From Oopsacas minuta (taxonomy: Eukaryota; Porifera; Hexactinellida; Lyssacinosida; Leucopsacidae), in the NCBI GenBank assembly GCA_024704765.1, contig JAKMXF010000022.1, forward strand, positions 668,555 through 732,554: a stretch of 64,000 bases of DNA. Reading direction: 5' to 3'. This document shows, piece after piece, positions 32,801 through 42,979 of this stretch; positions within the stretch are counted from its first letter, which is position 1; each line of letters opens with the position of its first letter. Under the pieces are notes generated by a model. That model had not been told where the DNA came from. It saw only the letters and a list, made by a program, of their open reading frames with translations, and ran no database searches. A program made the position numbers and the translations under genes.

Positions 32801-35371
32801 AACCTCGGTTCATTCCCTCCACCGGAATCTCTCAATTCTAGAATGCACTCTATTGAGCTAGGAAGGGACGATGTCAATCCAGAGACCCTCTTCTACACCC
32901 CGCTAACAGATCCTCCTTCTAGATTTGAGTTACTAGCAAAGGAATCTTCAATGAATGCAGCTTTCTCATCTCCTGGCAATTTTCCCTGTTCAGCACTGCC
33001 TCATATCCCAAGCACAGCTCACCCAGCTATGCCACAGACTTATCCTGACAGGTAACTTTGTCTTACAGGTAGATAAAAGAGCGGGACTAACGGTTGTATA
33101 ATTTGAAATTTTTCGGGACGTAGCATATTAGTAATCTGAAACGAACCATAGTACACAAAATAATACGATTTTGGGCCCATTTTTGTGGCAATAACGACCC
33201 AACAAGCCATCATTTGTCAGAAAATACGATAAATAGGGTCAACTGCCGTTATATCCGTGTTCCATACATTGAAATGCCAGCTTAATGCAAGTCTGAATTG
33301 TACAATTATGGTCCCAAAAGTTTAAAGTAACATACTTTATTTCTTCGGTTATATCAAAGTAATTATCATAGTTCCTTCATCTTCGATATAACCTGAGTTG
33401 ACTGTCCTATATTTGTATTGATTAGTAGAAAACCTCATAACATACTTCTGTTAATTATTATTCAGTTACAAATTCAATATATCTAGATCCTTATTATCTA
33501 ATCTGCACATTCCTGCTGGTAACCAGGATCTAGAAGACCTGTCAGATTCAGATACTTCTCCAAGCTCTCTCAAACAGATAGCTAGCAGAGCTCTACAGAA
33601 GGCTGGTATAGATCAGCCTGGCAACTCACCTTATAGTCAACTGGAATCTATCAAAGAGACTAGAGAGAGCATTGCGTCTCTCTCAGAGGAATCAGATGAG
33701 AGACAAGGTGGTACTCTCCTTCAACCTATTGAAAGCTTGTCTCGCTTGTCAGACGGCCTGGACATACCAGAAAGCAATCCAGGTTTGTTTATATGTAGAT
33801 ATATGTAAATGAAAGTGTCTTCTCGTATTTATAGCTCTAACAAACGAATACATTTATTGTTGTATGAGTCCCTAATAGCAATAATAATAATAATAATAAT
33901 ACTATCTTCAATGTCACTAATCAGATTTATTCAGAGATATTTCAGACAAGCCTATAACATCGCTCATGCACTTGATGACGTAGGTAATCCTTATGGTTCT
34001 AAGCGAGTTTTATGGGATTTCAAAAACCCTAAGACTGTAGACGAGTGGATGTTTACATCTGACAGGGAAATGACAGGGGGCTCTTGGTTGAGGTTCGAGA
34101 GGAGCAGTAATGGGAGGGCTGTCCTCCATGGAGATCTCTCCACCACTGTTCCTGTGGGGACAGATTTCCTTTACAGCGGATATGGTGCTGTTCAGTCCCG
34201 GAAATTAGAAGCGGATTTATTTGACAGGGGTGTGTGGGATTTGTATGAATATGATGCGTTTGAAATAAAGTTACGAGGTGATGGGAGGAAGTATATCGCG
34301 TTTCTAACCATGGATGGGACAATGACTGAAGATGTATGGCACCACTTTATTTACACTCGTGGTGGTCCCTACTGGGAGACTGTGACACTTCCATTTAAGG
34401 ACTTTCTGTTCACAAGCAGAGGTTACCTTCAAGACAAAGAATACTTCTTTGCAACTTCATTAGTTAAAACTGTGGGAATACTGATAGCAGATCGTGTTAA
34501 TGGACCTTTTAAACTAGAGATCGATTCTGTATGTGCAGTACATCAAGAATTCCCAAATGATCCTTATCATGAGGAATTTCAAGGAGATAATTATTCACAG
34601 CCAACAAAGTTTATTTCCAAAACTCATATGTAGATAAATTCGATCAATTTAATCTTCTACATTTCCAATTCCTAATAATTATCCTTTATATTAATGCAAT
34701 ACGTGTCGATAATCTAATAATTTGGAAATTATCAATTGGATGTTATATTCTATGATATAACAATATTTTTCCTGTTTTATCCTATAGGAGAGAGTGTGTT
34801 GAATTCAGAATTACATCATTCAGATTTGAAGGATGATCCTCAGACTATAGTAGCTGTTGGAAATCAAGAATCTGATGAGACATTGTTGACCCCTTTACTT
34901 GGTGTGTCTCCTCTCGGTTCGGTACCCATCACCCAGGAGATGACCCTCCAAACATACATGTTAGAGTCTAGTGCCAGGCACGTACCTCAGCTAGCGGATT
35001 CAGAACGTGTGAGACAGTACATCCAGAGGACACCTGTCCCTAGTGCTCTATACCACCATACACAGCCTCCTGCCTTCTTCCATTCCAATGAGTTCTTCAA
35101 CAGACTCTCTCCTGAAACTCTATTTTTCATATTCTACTATCAAGAAGGAACCAAAGCACAGTACCTAGCAGCTAAAGCTCTCAAAAAGCAATCTTGGAGA
35201 TTCCACACAAAGTACATGATGTGGTTTCAAAGACATGATGATCCCAAGAAGATCACAGATGAGTTTGAGATTGGAACCTATATCTACTTCGACTATGAGA
35301 AGTGGACACAACGAAGGAAAGAAGGATTCACGTTTGAATATAAGTTCCTAGAAGATAAGGAGCTGAACTAA
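29816..35371 (+). CDS. CNOT3: CNOT3/NOT3 homologue, CCR4-NOT complex subunit, five exons with a gene nested in the last intron
   Basis: Exons 29816-30154, 30228-30431, 31655-33051, 33466-33782 and 34788-35371 join in phase to 946 aa. The N-terminal Not3 domain is explicit: [20 protein letters not shown], then FDEIFGKVQ, then [20 protein letters not shown], then [12 protein letters not shown]. The middle (about 230-660) is Pro/Ser/Thr/Gln-rich and disordered. The C-terminal NOT-box (last exon) has [20 protein letters not shown], then [20 protein letters not shown], then [20 protein letters not shown], then [15 protein letters not shown]3 scaffolds mRNA deadenylation. Intron 2 (30432-31654) contains pogo-type inverted-repeat elements; intron 3 contains another. 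The last intron (33783-34787) carries the complete NDUFAF1 gene on the same strand. Confidence 0.94.
30556..30973. repeat. Pogo/Tc1-type inverted-repeat element cluster in CNOT3 intron 2
   Basis: The outer ends are CAGTCAACAACTCCTG (from 30556) and AGAGTTGACTG (to 30973), flanked by TA on both sides, with GTTATATCGA-type motifs just inside. A second right-type end (TTCGATATAACCGAAG ... TTTGACTG) at about 30606-30637 suggests a small element of about 82 bp nested at the left edge. TA flanks and CAGT-ending termini are typical of pogo/Tc1-mariner elements. No transposase. Confidence 0.65.
33236..33404. repeat. Pogo/Tc1-type MITE in CNOT3 intron 3
   Basis: Left GTCAACTGCCGTTATATC and right GATATAACCTGAGTTGAC are imperfect inverted copies about 165 bp apart. 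They share the GTCAACT...GTTATATC termini of the element at 30556-30973. Confidence 0.6.
33911..34633 (+). CDS. NDUFAF1: NDUFAF1/CIA30 homologue, complex I assembly factor, nested in the last CNOT3 intron
   Basis: A 240-aa frame from [16 protein letters not shown]. The CIA30 domain is recognisable: [20 protein letters not shown], then [12 protein letters not shown], then [19 protein letters not shown], then [20 protein letters not shown], then [25 protein letters not shown]1 is a mitochondrial chaperone of the MCIA complex that builds the complex I membrane arm. The start at 33911 is preferred to an in-frame ATG at 33809, because the extra 34 residues are a hydrophobic run encoded by an ATA/ATT microsatellite, and the sequence after 33911 is a plausible Arg-containing amphipathic presequence. 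The whole gene sits on the coding strand of CNOT3 intron 4, so it needs its own promoter or an alternative transcript of CNOT3. Confidence 0.92.
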   Translation: MSLIRFIQRYFRQAYNIAHALDDVGNPYGSKRVLWDFKNPKTVDEWMFTSDREMTGGSWLRFERSSNGRAVLHGDLSTTVPVGTDFLYSGYGAVQSRKLEADLFDRGVWDLYEYDAFEIKLRGDGRKYIAFLTMDGTMTEDVWHHFIYTRGGPYWETVTLPFKDFLFTSRGYLQDKEYFFATSLVKTVGILIADRVNGPFKLEIDSVCAVHQEFPNDPYHEEFQGDNYSQPTKFISKTHM

Positions 35372-36126
35372 TCAGAAAGTGCCTTTTAATGGAACATATT
35401 GATTTGTCAGCGGTTGCTTTTGTGTAAATATACGGCTGTGGGATTGCATGAGCTTTAATCTTGTTCTATTGTTAGATCAGTTATGTATGTCAATTCAACA
35501 TAATTCCTTCACTTAATTGTCAAGTTTAAATTATGTTGTCAATGTGGCAATGAATTCATTAATAGAGTAGACTATAGATGATGAACTGTACTGAATTGTA
35601 AATGAGAAATGGATATTGCACAAAACCACCTAAGAAATATTTTCTTAACCTCTGCTAGTGATATGAAGAAGAGGCTGTCTTTTTCCAATAGAGAGGTAGT
35701 CATTAATAACTATTAGAGTAGTATTATAATTCGCAGTTTCAACTTACCATTATTGCTCTGCATTCTATGTATCCCATTGATTAGAATATGGATATAACAT
35801 TTTGTCTGCTTATTTCGAAGATTTATCTAGATTTATCTTAGATATTTACCGTGCTGTGACTAAACTTACACAACACATGCCAATATTTAAAATTTTGTAA
35901 CTCTGCCGAATCCTTAAATTCAACCTAGACAAAAAATCATTGAGTTTATTATACAGTCAACTGGTCAACCGTTTGTCCTCTATATAACTCGTATTTACTA
36001 CTAAGATATATTTCAATCGGAAATTCCAGTTGGAATACCGATTGTCTTAATCATGTGAGTCGTTCACGTGTGAATACAATGTGAAAGTATAAATGACTTC
36101 CTCTATTTACCAACCTCGTTAGCTAC
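35372..36126. other. Spacer between CNOT3 and RBM17
   Basis: About 755 bp, AT-rich; no supportable gene or repeat. Confidence 0.5.
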
Positions 36127-37266
36127 ATGGCGGTTAGTTCCCTGTATGAAGGTCTAGAGGTTGAGACTAAGAGACCTTCCATGTCAGGAGGAGACTCAGC
36201 TGACATTGGTTGGTTCCATGACGATACCTCAAGAATGAAATTTATGACCAGTCAACTACAGAGAACTAAAATACTCAAAGACAGACTTTACAGTCAACAG
36301 AATGCTAAATCTGATCAGCTGTATCCTGATGATATCAAACCCCCGCGTGACGTCACAGTCCCACCTGTAAACTCACCAAATCGATCTCCTATGATTACTA
36401 AGATACATCCCATCACAGATGCTTATAATCCAATGCGTCCTAATGACTACGAAGATTTTGCAAGAGATCGTGCTATTCATCGAGAGATAGAACGTCTGGA
36501 GAGAATGAAGAAGGAGGAAGATGAGTTCAGACGGAAACAACTGGAAGATAAGAGGAAGAGAAAACACAGGAGGAGGTCTCATAGCAGTAGTGATAGTGAG
36601 GGAGAACATAGGAGAGGGTTAAAGATAAAAGTAGGAGACGGTGCTGCTATTCCTCCTCCTCCTAACCTCTCTGATAAGATATCTGTTGACAGACCAGAGA
36701 GTGGTAGTATCGATCAGATATCTGATGGTATTGGAAAAATAGCACAAGTACCTAAAGGCCTATCAGTAGCAGCTAACATAATGTCTAAGTACGGTTGGAA
36801 GGAAGGTATGGGTCTAGGTAGAGAGAGTCAGGGCATTAGTACTGCTCTGGTAGTGGAGAAGACGTCTAGACGTGGAGGTAAGATTCTCAAAAACTCACTC
36901 TGTGCAGAAGCTATGGCTCAACAAGAGAACTCAGCTCAAGCACTAGAAGAACTGAAGCATCCCACTAAAGTATTACTACTACAGAATATGGTGGGACGGG
37001 GTCAGGTAGATCCAGAGCTAAATGAAGAGGTAACCGAAGAGTGTAGGAAGTATGGAGAGGTAGTAAAGACTGTTATATTTGAAATACCAGAAGGTGTACC
37101 TGAGCAAGAGTCTGTGAGGATTTATATAGAGTTTACTAGAAACGAATCTGCTATAAAAGCTTTTGTTGATCTGAATGGAAGATATTTTGCTGGTAGAATT
37201 GTTAAAGGTTCTTTCTTCGATGAAGAGAGGTTTGCTAAATCGGATTTGGGACCTATCCCAGTTTAG
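36127..37266 (+). CDS. RBM17: RBM17/SPF45 homologue, splicing factor
   Basis: A 379-aa single-exon frame starting MAVSSLYEGLEVE. Family features in order: an N-terminal U2-associated region with KIHPITDAYNPMRPNDYEDF, a charged helix (EIERLERMKKEEDEFRRKQL), a G-patch at about 208-250 (IMSKYGWKEGMGLGRESQGI), and a C-terminal UHM-type RRM at about 280-365 (PTKVLLLQNMVGRGQVDPEL, then GRYFAGRIVKGSFFDEERF). The UHM Arg-x-Phe signature is represented by GRYF. SPF45 binds ULM motifs of SF1, U2AF65 and SF3B1 at 3' splice sites. Length is close to the vertebrate protein (about 400 aa). Confidence 0.96.
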   Translation: MAVSSLYEGLEVETKRPSMSGGDSADIGWFHDDTSRMKFMTSQLQRTKILKDRLYSQQNAKSDQLYPDDIKPPRDVTVPPVNSPNRSPMITKIHPITDAYNPMRPNDYEDFARDRAIHREIERLERMKKEEDEFRRKQLEDKRKRKHRRRSHSSSDSEGEHRRGLKIKVGDGAAIPPPPNLSDKISVDRPESGSIDQISDGIGKIAQVPKGLSVAANIMSKYGWKEGMGLGRESQGISTALVVEKTSRRGGKILKNSLCAEAMAQQENSAQALEELKHPTKVLLLQNMVGRGQVDPELNEEVTEECRKYGEVVKTVIFEIPEGVPEQESVRIYIEFTRNESAIKAFVDLNGRYFAGRIVKGSFFDEERFAKSDLGPIPV

Positions 37267-37684
37267 ACTTTTGATAATAAATTCTACTGATTCATTAATT
37301 TTTCGGATTTATATGGTCTACGGATAGCTAACAGAAATATATCGCATCCCTCGAATACATGCTAGATCAGGATTAATCCATTAACCAAAAATTTGTATAA
37401 TCTTTTATAAATTTAATTAATTCAATAATGGCCCAAGAAGATCCTGACTCTACTTTCATAGTAGTCTAGTCTCTCTGTACATTTTAATCGATTAATAGAT
37501 TATGATATGTAATTCCTAATATGCGATTAATCATTTTGTCTTCCGCTGAAGTACATAGCTAGAAATTACTACCCACTCCGGATACTATTCGAGCTATACA
37601 GTAATACCTAAATTGTCTCTCAAATCGTAATACCCTCTATTATTCATATTGTATTAGCATCTAATCTATCAGCGAGATAACAAC
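37267..37684. other. Spacer between RBM17 and RACK1
   Basis: About 420 bp, AT-rich, no recognisable feature beyond likely UTRs. Confidence 0.5.
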
Positions 37685-38641
37685 ATGCAACAACCGCCTG
37701 AAAAGCTACGTTTCGTAGGGAAATTAGTCGGTCATAACGGGTGGGTAACTCAAATAGCTAGCAGTGCTGCTCAGCCGAACAGATTAGTATCAGCTTCTAG
37801 AGACAAGACACTAATGGTATGGAACCTAACTAAATCTGATGACAACTACGGTACTCCTATAAAATCGTTAAAAGGACACAGTCACTTCGTCTCTGACGTA
37901 GTCATGTCTACTGATGGAATGTTTGCCCTGTCCGGTTCATGGGACAAATCTCTACGTCTCTGGGATTTGAACCAGGCTACTACTCGCTGCAAGTTCTACG
38001 GACATAAGAAGGATGTTTTGAGTGTAGCTTTCTCAGCTGATAACAGACAAATAGTGTCTGGCTCCAGAGACAAAACAATGAAAATATGGAATACATTAGG
38101 ACTCTGTAAATACACTATTTCTGATGACCAACACACAGACTGGGTATCTTGTGTGAAGTTCTCCCCAAATGTGCATGTGCCTATAATCGTGTCATGTGGA
38201 TGGGATAAGTGCGTTAAAGTTTGGAATCTTAGCAATTGTAAACTCAAAACTAACCATTACGGACATAACAATTTCTTGAATACAGTAACTGTATCTCCTG
38301 ACGGGTCTCTGTGTGCTTCTGGTGGTAAAGACACTAGCTGTATGTTATGGGATCTGAACGAGGGAAAGCATTTATACACGTTACCAGCTGAAGATACCAT
38401 AAACTCTCTCGTGTTCTCTCCTAACCGTTACTGGCTAACAGCTGCTGTAGGACCGTCTATAAAGGTGTGGGATCTGGAGAGTAAGGAGCTGGTAGACTAC
38501 GCTAAGCCTGATATCCTTGGGGAGGGGACATTAGGAGCACCTGAGGTCCTGTCGCTTGCCTGGTCCTCAGATGGACACACCCTATTCGCTGGATATTCAG
38601 ATAATATTATCAGAGTTTATGAAGTGACTGGTAGACCGTAA
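37685..38641 (+). CDS. RACK1: RACK1, ribosome-associated WD40 scaffold
   Basis: A 318-aa frame with seven WD repeats filling the protein, in one exon. Diagnostic stretches: [109 protein letters not shown]. The length is essentially the family norm (317). RACK1 sits on the 40S subunit head and links signalling kinases to translation. No residue that I can judge is missing. The duplicated segment upstream of CWC22 begins about 105 bp after its stop. Confidence 0.98.
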   Translation: MQQPPEKLRFVGKLVGHNGWVTQIASSAAQPNRLVSASRDKTLMVWNLTKSDDNYGTPIKSLKGHSHFVSDVVMSTDGMFALSGSWDKSLRLWDLNQATTRCKFYGHKKDVLSVAFSADNRQIVSGSRDKTMKIWNTLGLCKYTISDDQHTDWVSCVKFSPNVHVPIIVSCGWDKCVKVWNLSNCKLKTNHYGHNNFLNTVTVSPDGSLCASGGKDTSCMLWDLNEGKHLYTLPAEDTINSLVFSPNRYWLTAAVGPSIKVWDLESKELVDYAKPDILGEGTLGAPEVLSLAWSSDGHTLFAGYSDNIIRVYEVTGRP

Positions 38642-38746
38642 TCCTGGAAACAAGTTGGTATCTTAGGAATTAGTAGTTAGAATTAATTGAGATTCAGTTA
38701 TCTTATTAGGCTCAATGATAGTTTTGTTCAGGGATCTTAATTACGG

Positions 38747-39144
38747 CTAGATGTTGGTATAGTATAATGTTTTATTTGTTAATTGTATTCAATTAGTAAA
38801 TGTTATACGTACATACTGTTGCGAACTCTATGTGTTATCTCATTGGCTATGCCGGTTCCTCTGCTCTAGATAATACAGAAATTTTAGCTGAACTAAAAAG
38901 TACAACCATAGAAGCTACCTTTGCAGAATGGGTTTTGTGATTAAGCATAATTATGACTTATGGATGTGTATTTGCTAGAAATCTTACTCAGATGCCTTAG
39001 CTGGACTCCCAGCTGTTGGCTAGACCATTTTGTTCCCCCAAGTGGTTGCACGTACATTATACCAAATTCATTTTACAAGCCTTACGTATTTGGGAAATTT
39101 TGATATTATCTCTATCTATCAAGGTACTTTAGTATTCACTAAAC
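38747..39144 (+). repeat. Direct duplicate A (copy 1), upstream of CWC22 copy 1
   Basis: About 398 bp matching 42517-42914 at a constant offset of 3,770 with only about two mismatches seen (G/A and C/T). Probably promoter-side sequence of CWC22. Confidence 0.9.
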
Positions 39145-39787
39145 CAGTGGTTCCCAAAGGGGGCTCAAACGCCCCCCGGGGGCGTTTGCTTGCCTGAGGG
39201 GGTGCTGAGAAGATAATAAGCCGTTGGATGAAGGTTTATTCTAACATCTGTAAATTTTACGAAATACTATTGTAATTATTATTATGTTGTGCACTTCACA
39301 CATAATAACAATTCTAACATGTTGCCCACAAGAAGAGCTAAGTATTCACCATTTCCAATCAATCAATGCTTTCAATGGTATCTTTTCTTTGTTTTGAATT
39401 AATAGTTCAGTCGGCTTCTTAACAAAGAAGTATCAATTTTTAGCTGAATTTATAATGCATTGTGCTTGTATTGCGTGTACATTGCTGTGTAATGTACATG
39501 TTATATACGCGCGCAATGTGCTCTCAGCTCATATACAATGGTTTTAATTACGTGTAGATGACATTGTTAGTGTATTTCATGACAATACTGGCATCTTATC
39601 CATTGGAACTTGAGGTGTCTAGACTTAATTTCAACAATAGGAACCATTTCCATACTGACTATACATGGATATTTCACAAGTTAAATCTATAAATACTCCA
39701 ATTAGGTTTATTTTGTTTACGTATACCCCTTACTTATTTGGGAAATTTTGATATTATCTCTATCTATCAAGGTACTTTAGTGCTAAA
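39145..39787. repeat. Insertion present only in CWC22 copy 1 upstream region, starting with a hAT-like end
   Basis: At the point where copy 2 continues straight to its start codon, copy 1 has about 640 extra bp. The insert begins CAGTGGTTCCCAAAGGGGG, a typical hAT terminus, with a GC-rich palindrome (CGCCCCCCGGGGGCG) next to it. No matching opposite end was seen. The insert ends with a 48-bp direct repeat of 39086-39133 (at about 39738-39785), so some sequence was duplicated around it. Confidence 0.65.
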
Positions 39788-39828
39788 CAGTTTCAAGATT
39801 TCTAATATCCTCAACTCTTCGTAAGGTT

Positions 39829-41637
39829 ATGGAATTTGACGATAACAGAAGGTCTCATCCTACTCAGAACAAAAGATCCCTTCCCCCAGATTTGGTTGCT
39901 CCATCTAGCAAGAGAATGAATAGAGGGGATAGAGTGGCTAAAGATAGTGAAGATATACCTGAAAAAGAGGCATCTACTGAAGATCAAATGCAATATTGGA
40001 TTGCCCTTAAACGGACTATTTCCGGCATTATTAATAAAGTTAATGTGTCAAACATCGGGAAAATTGTTAAAGAACTGTTTAACGCGAATATTGTTAGAGG
40101 TAGTGGTTTTCTAGCACACAGGATTATTCTAGCACAACAATTCTCTCCGGTATTCAGTCAGGTGTATGCGTGTCTAGTAGCGATTGTTAATACTAAACTC
40201 CCTACTAACGGAGAGTTGATTCTACACAGACTTGTAAACCAATTCAAAAAGAGTTACAAACGTAAGAATAAGAACGATTGTGTTGCAACAGTTAAATTCA
40301 TTGCACATCTAGTTAACCAGGGTGTAGCACATGAACTCCTTGCATTGCAGGTATTGACACTGTTGCTAGAAACTCCCACTGATGACAGTGTAGAATTGTG
40401 TATAGCATTCTTGAAGGAATGTGGCATGAAACTTAAAGATGTAAGCTCACGTGCATTCACTGCTGTCAATGATACTTTAAGAAATGTGTTACATGAAGGA
40501 AAGCTGCAGAAAAGGAATCTGTATATCGTAGAGACGTATCTTAAGATTCTCAAGGATGGATTCAAGGAACATCCCCCTATCATACCTTCCTTGGATCTGG
40601 TATCAGAGGAGGACCAGATTACCCACTTAGTGTCTCTTGAAGATAACTTAGAGTTACACACTGAACTTAATATATTCAAAATGGATCCTGAATTCTTACA
40701 GAATAATGAGAAGTATGAGCAGTTGAAGGCTGCTATTCTAGGAGATGGGAATGAAGGAGAGACAGAAGGATCTGGTGATGACGAGAGTAGTGACGAAGAT
40801 AAAGGAGAAATTCTTGACAACACGAGTACTAATATGGACCAGTTTAAGAGAACAATGTATTTGACTCTGATGTCTAGTATTAATTACGAAGAAACTGTAC
40901 ATAAGATTATTTGCATGAAACTTCCATCTGGTTCTGAGAGACAGGTACTCGATATGATCCAAGAGTGTGCCTGTCGGGAACGTTCCTATATGAAGTACTT
41001 TGGTCTAACTTCACAGAGACTGTGTATACTAAAAAAACCCTATATGGATGCAGCAGAGGTCTCCTTTAGAGAGTCATTCGCTACTATACATCGGTTGGAA
41101 TCTAAAATGCTTAGAAATGCAGCTAGATACTTCGCACAACTATTATACTCAGACGCTATACCATGGTCATCTCTAGAATGTATTCAGTTGAATGAAGAGG
41201 ATACTAATGCTTCTAGTCGTATATTCATTAAGATATTATTCCAAGAACTAGCCAAGTATATGGGACTAGTTAAGTTAAATGAGAGATTGAATGATCCTTC
41301 TTTAGCTCCATTCTTCGAAGGAATATTCTCAAAGGGTAACCCTAAACATTCCCGTTTCTCTGTCAATTTCTTCACAACGATTGGCCTGGGTGGACTCACT
41401 GAGAGTCTTAGGGAATACTTGAAGACAACAGCTGCTCTTCGAGTGGATGATGACGATTCAAGTTCTGACGATAATAATTCAGGTGATGAATCCTCTGAGG
41501 AGAATGTTAATGATTCGCTCCTGGTGAAACATAAGGAGTACAAATTTCAAGAGTTTACCTGTGTTCAAAACTTAATATTAAACTATAGACAAATGTATTT
41601 TAATTTCAAGTTTTCTAAAATATTAATCAGACGCTAG
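39829..41637 (+). CDS. CWC22 copy 1, chimeric: converted core, shortened N-terminus, foreign antisense C-terminus
   Basis: A 602-aa frame. Compared with copy 2 at 42980, the N-terminus has diverged and lacks the block containing the RYIPPGRLRQMQ motif. From 40151 to 41441 the DNA is nearly identical to copy 2 (constant offset 3,262; three differences noted), covering most of the MIF4G domain and the whole MA3 domain. After residue about 560 the frame leaves the CWC22 sequence and reads through the antisense of the 3' end of the secreted-protein gene, finishing VQNLILNYRQMYFNFKFSKI plus a few residues. The RS-rich tail of CWC22 is lost. CWC22 escorts eIF4A3 to the spliceosome for exon-junction complex deposition. 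Whether this copy works is unknown, but its core frame is intact. Confidence 0.85.
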   Translation: MEFDDNRRSHPTQNKRSLPPDLVAPSSKRMNRGDRVAKDSEDIPEKEASTEDQMQYWIALKRTISGIINKVNVSNIGKIVKELFNANIVRGSGFLAHRIILAQQFSPVFSQVYACLVAIVNTKLPTNGELILHRLVNQFKKSYKRKNKNDCVATVKFIAHLVNQGVAHELLALQVLTLLLETPTDDSVELCIAFLKECGMKLKDVSSRAFTAVNDTLRNVLHEGKLQKRNLYIVETYLKILKDGFKEHPPIIPSLDLVSEEDQITHLVSLEDNLELHTELNIFKMDPEFLQNNEKYEQLKAAILGDGNEGETEGSGDDESSDEDKGEILDNTSTNMDQFKRTMYLTLMSSINYEETVHKIICMKLPSGSERQVLDMIQECACRERSYMKYFGLTSQRLCILKKPYMDAAEVSFRESFATIHRLESKMLRNAARYFAQLLYSDAIPWSSLECIQLNEEDTNASSRIFIKILFQELAKYMGLVKLNERLNDPSLAPFFEGIFSKGNPKHSRFSVNFFTTIGLGGLTESLREYLKTTAALRVDDDDSSSDDNNSGDESSEENVNDSLLVKHKEYKFQEFTCVQNLILNYRQMYFNFKFSKILIRR

Positions 41638-41726
41638 AATTCGTGAAAATATTTTAAAATGTCAAATATTAACAAATATCATTCAAATACAGAAGATCAA
41701 CAGAAATATGAAGGGAAATGATTTAA

Positions 41727-41799
41727 TACAATCGATACCGCTTGATCGGGTCGTTTTGGTCTTAGATTAGTTTGATCCAATTAAGCGGAGTCAATTGTA
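41727..41799. repeat. 73-bp pogo/Tc1-type MITE (second copy at 46445-46517)
   Basis: Termini TACAATCGATACCGCTTGAT and the inverse of TACAATTGACTCCGCTTAAT are imperfect inverted repeats, with TA ends. It is present in both arms of the 816-bp inverted duplication, so it predates that event. Confidence 0.7.
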
Positions 41800-41800
41800 T

Positions 41801-42336
41801 TTAACATTGTTTAGAATAACTGTTACAAGAAAAATTGAATGGGAACCAGCAGTTATAGCTGAGTATATTACCCCTACAGCACTGATCATGTTCATAGCAG
41901 CCTTGATGAATACAGCAATCTCCACATACCCAACACCAACATTTGCAATCAGGTCCACACATGCCAAGACATGATTCATCTTCATCTGGTGTCTTACTAT
42001 CTTTACACTCAGAATCACTATTACAAAAACTGAATTGACTTAATGTAGCAACATTATTACTGGTGAAGACAGGTTCAACAGGTTGAGATAAGTGAGGGTA
42101 TATTTTAGCTGAGAACTGGAATAATTTCTGTAGAATTGGATAGTGAGTACCTGTATAACCTAGCTCTACCAAACCGAATGACAAAGCGGGGAGGAGTTGT
42201 ACCTCTTCTTGGGCTAGGATTGTACTCCAATCTACTGTAGGATTACCTGACGTCATAGCTCGTGATTTTGCAGAGGATACAAATATTGTAGAAGCTTGAT
42301 GAAGTTTCTTACGATTTACTTTGAATAACTGCGCTT
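41801..42336 (-). pseudogene. 5'-truncated inverted copy of the secreted cysteine-rich PLA2-like gene
   Basis: Encodes the C-terminal half of the 45541 gene with identical protein sequence over at least 151 residues, but lacks the signal peptide and first 120 or so residues. It abuts a third partial copy head-to-head. Too recent to have accumulated breaks; expression is unlikely without a start and signal sequence. Confidence 0.85.
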
Positions 42337-42343
42337 AACAGAA

Positions 42344-42519
42344 AACTTCATCAAGCTTCTACAACATTTGTATCCTCTGCAAAATCACGAGCTATGGCGT
42401 CAGATAATCCTACAGTAGAATGGAGTACAATCCTAGCTCAAGAAGAGGCACAACTCCTCCCCGCTTTTTCATTCGGTTTTGTAGAGCTAGCTTATACACG
42501 TGCTCACTTTCCAATTCTA
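42344..42519 (+). pseudogene. Third, diverged fragment of the secreted cysteine-rich gene; right arm of a long hairpin
   Basis: 176 bp matching 45943-46118 with about 12 mismatches (roughly 93% identical). With the adjacent inverted copy (42131-42306) it forms a head-to-head palindrome with a 37-bp loop. Its right edge is the start of duplicate A'. Confidence 0.85.
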
Positions 42520-42914
42520 GATGTTGGTATAGTATAATGTTTTATTTGTTAATTGTATTCAATTAGTAAATGTTATACGTACATACTGTTGCGAACTCTA
42601 TGTGTTATCTCATTGGCTATGCCGGTTCCTCTGCTCTAGATAATACAGAAATTTTAGCTGAACTAAAAAGTACAACCATAGAAGCTACCTTTGCAGAATG
42701 AGTTTTGTGATTAAGCATAATTATGACTTATGGATGTGTATTTGCTAGAAATCTTACTCAGATGCCTTAGCTGGACTCCCAGCTGTTGGCTAGACCATTT
42801 TGTTCCCCCAAGTGGTTGCACGTACATTATACCAAATTCATTTTACAAGCCTTACGTATTTGGGAAATTTTGATATTATCTCTATTTATCAAGGTACTTT
42901 AGTATTCACTAAAC
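42517..42914 (+). repeat. Direct duplicate A' (copy 2), upstream of CWC22 copy 2
   Basis: Matches 38747-39144 without indels. Followed after 65 bp by the copy 2 start codon, so it is likely the native promoter region. Confidence 0.9.
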
Positions 42915-42979
42915 AGTATTAATATTATACTTCAAGATTTCTAATACCCACACGGATATCTTCAACTCTTCCTACGGTT

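Larger units (their letters stand above)
41521..42336 (-). repeat. Inverted duplicate B' of 45908-46723 (816 bp)
   Basis: Exactly 816 bp in both copies and colinear throughout (coordinate sum 88,244), with only a single mismatch noted by eye. It carries the 3' part of the secreted cysteine-rich gene, its 3' flank and an embedded 73-bp MITE. The left edge lies inside CWC22 copy 1 coding sequence. Confidence 0.92.

Noticed and set aside
33809-33910. Upstream start for NDUFAF1
   Set aside because: The extra residues are a poly-Ile run from an ATA/ATT microsatellite; the ATG at 33911 gives a normal presequence.
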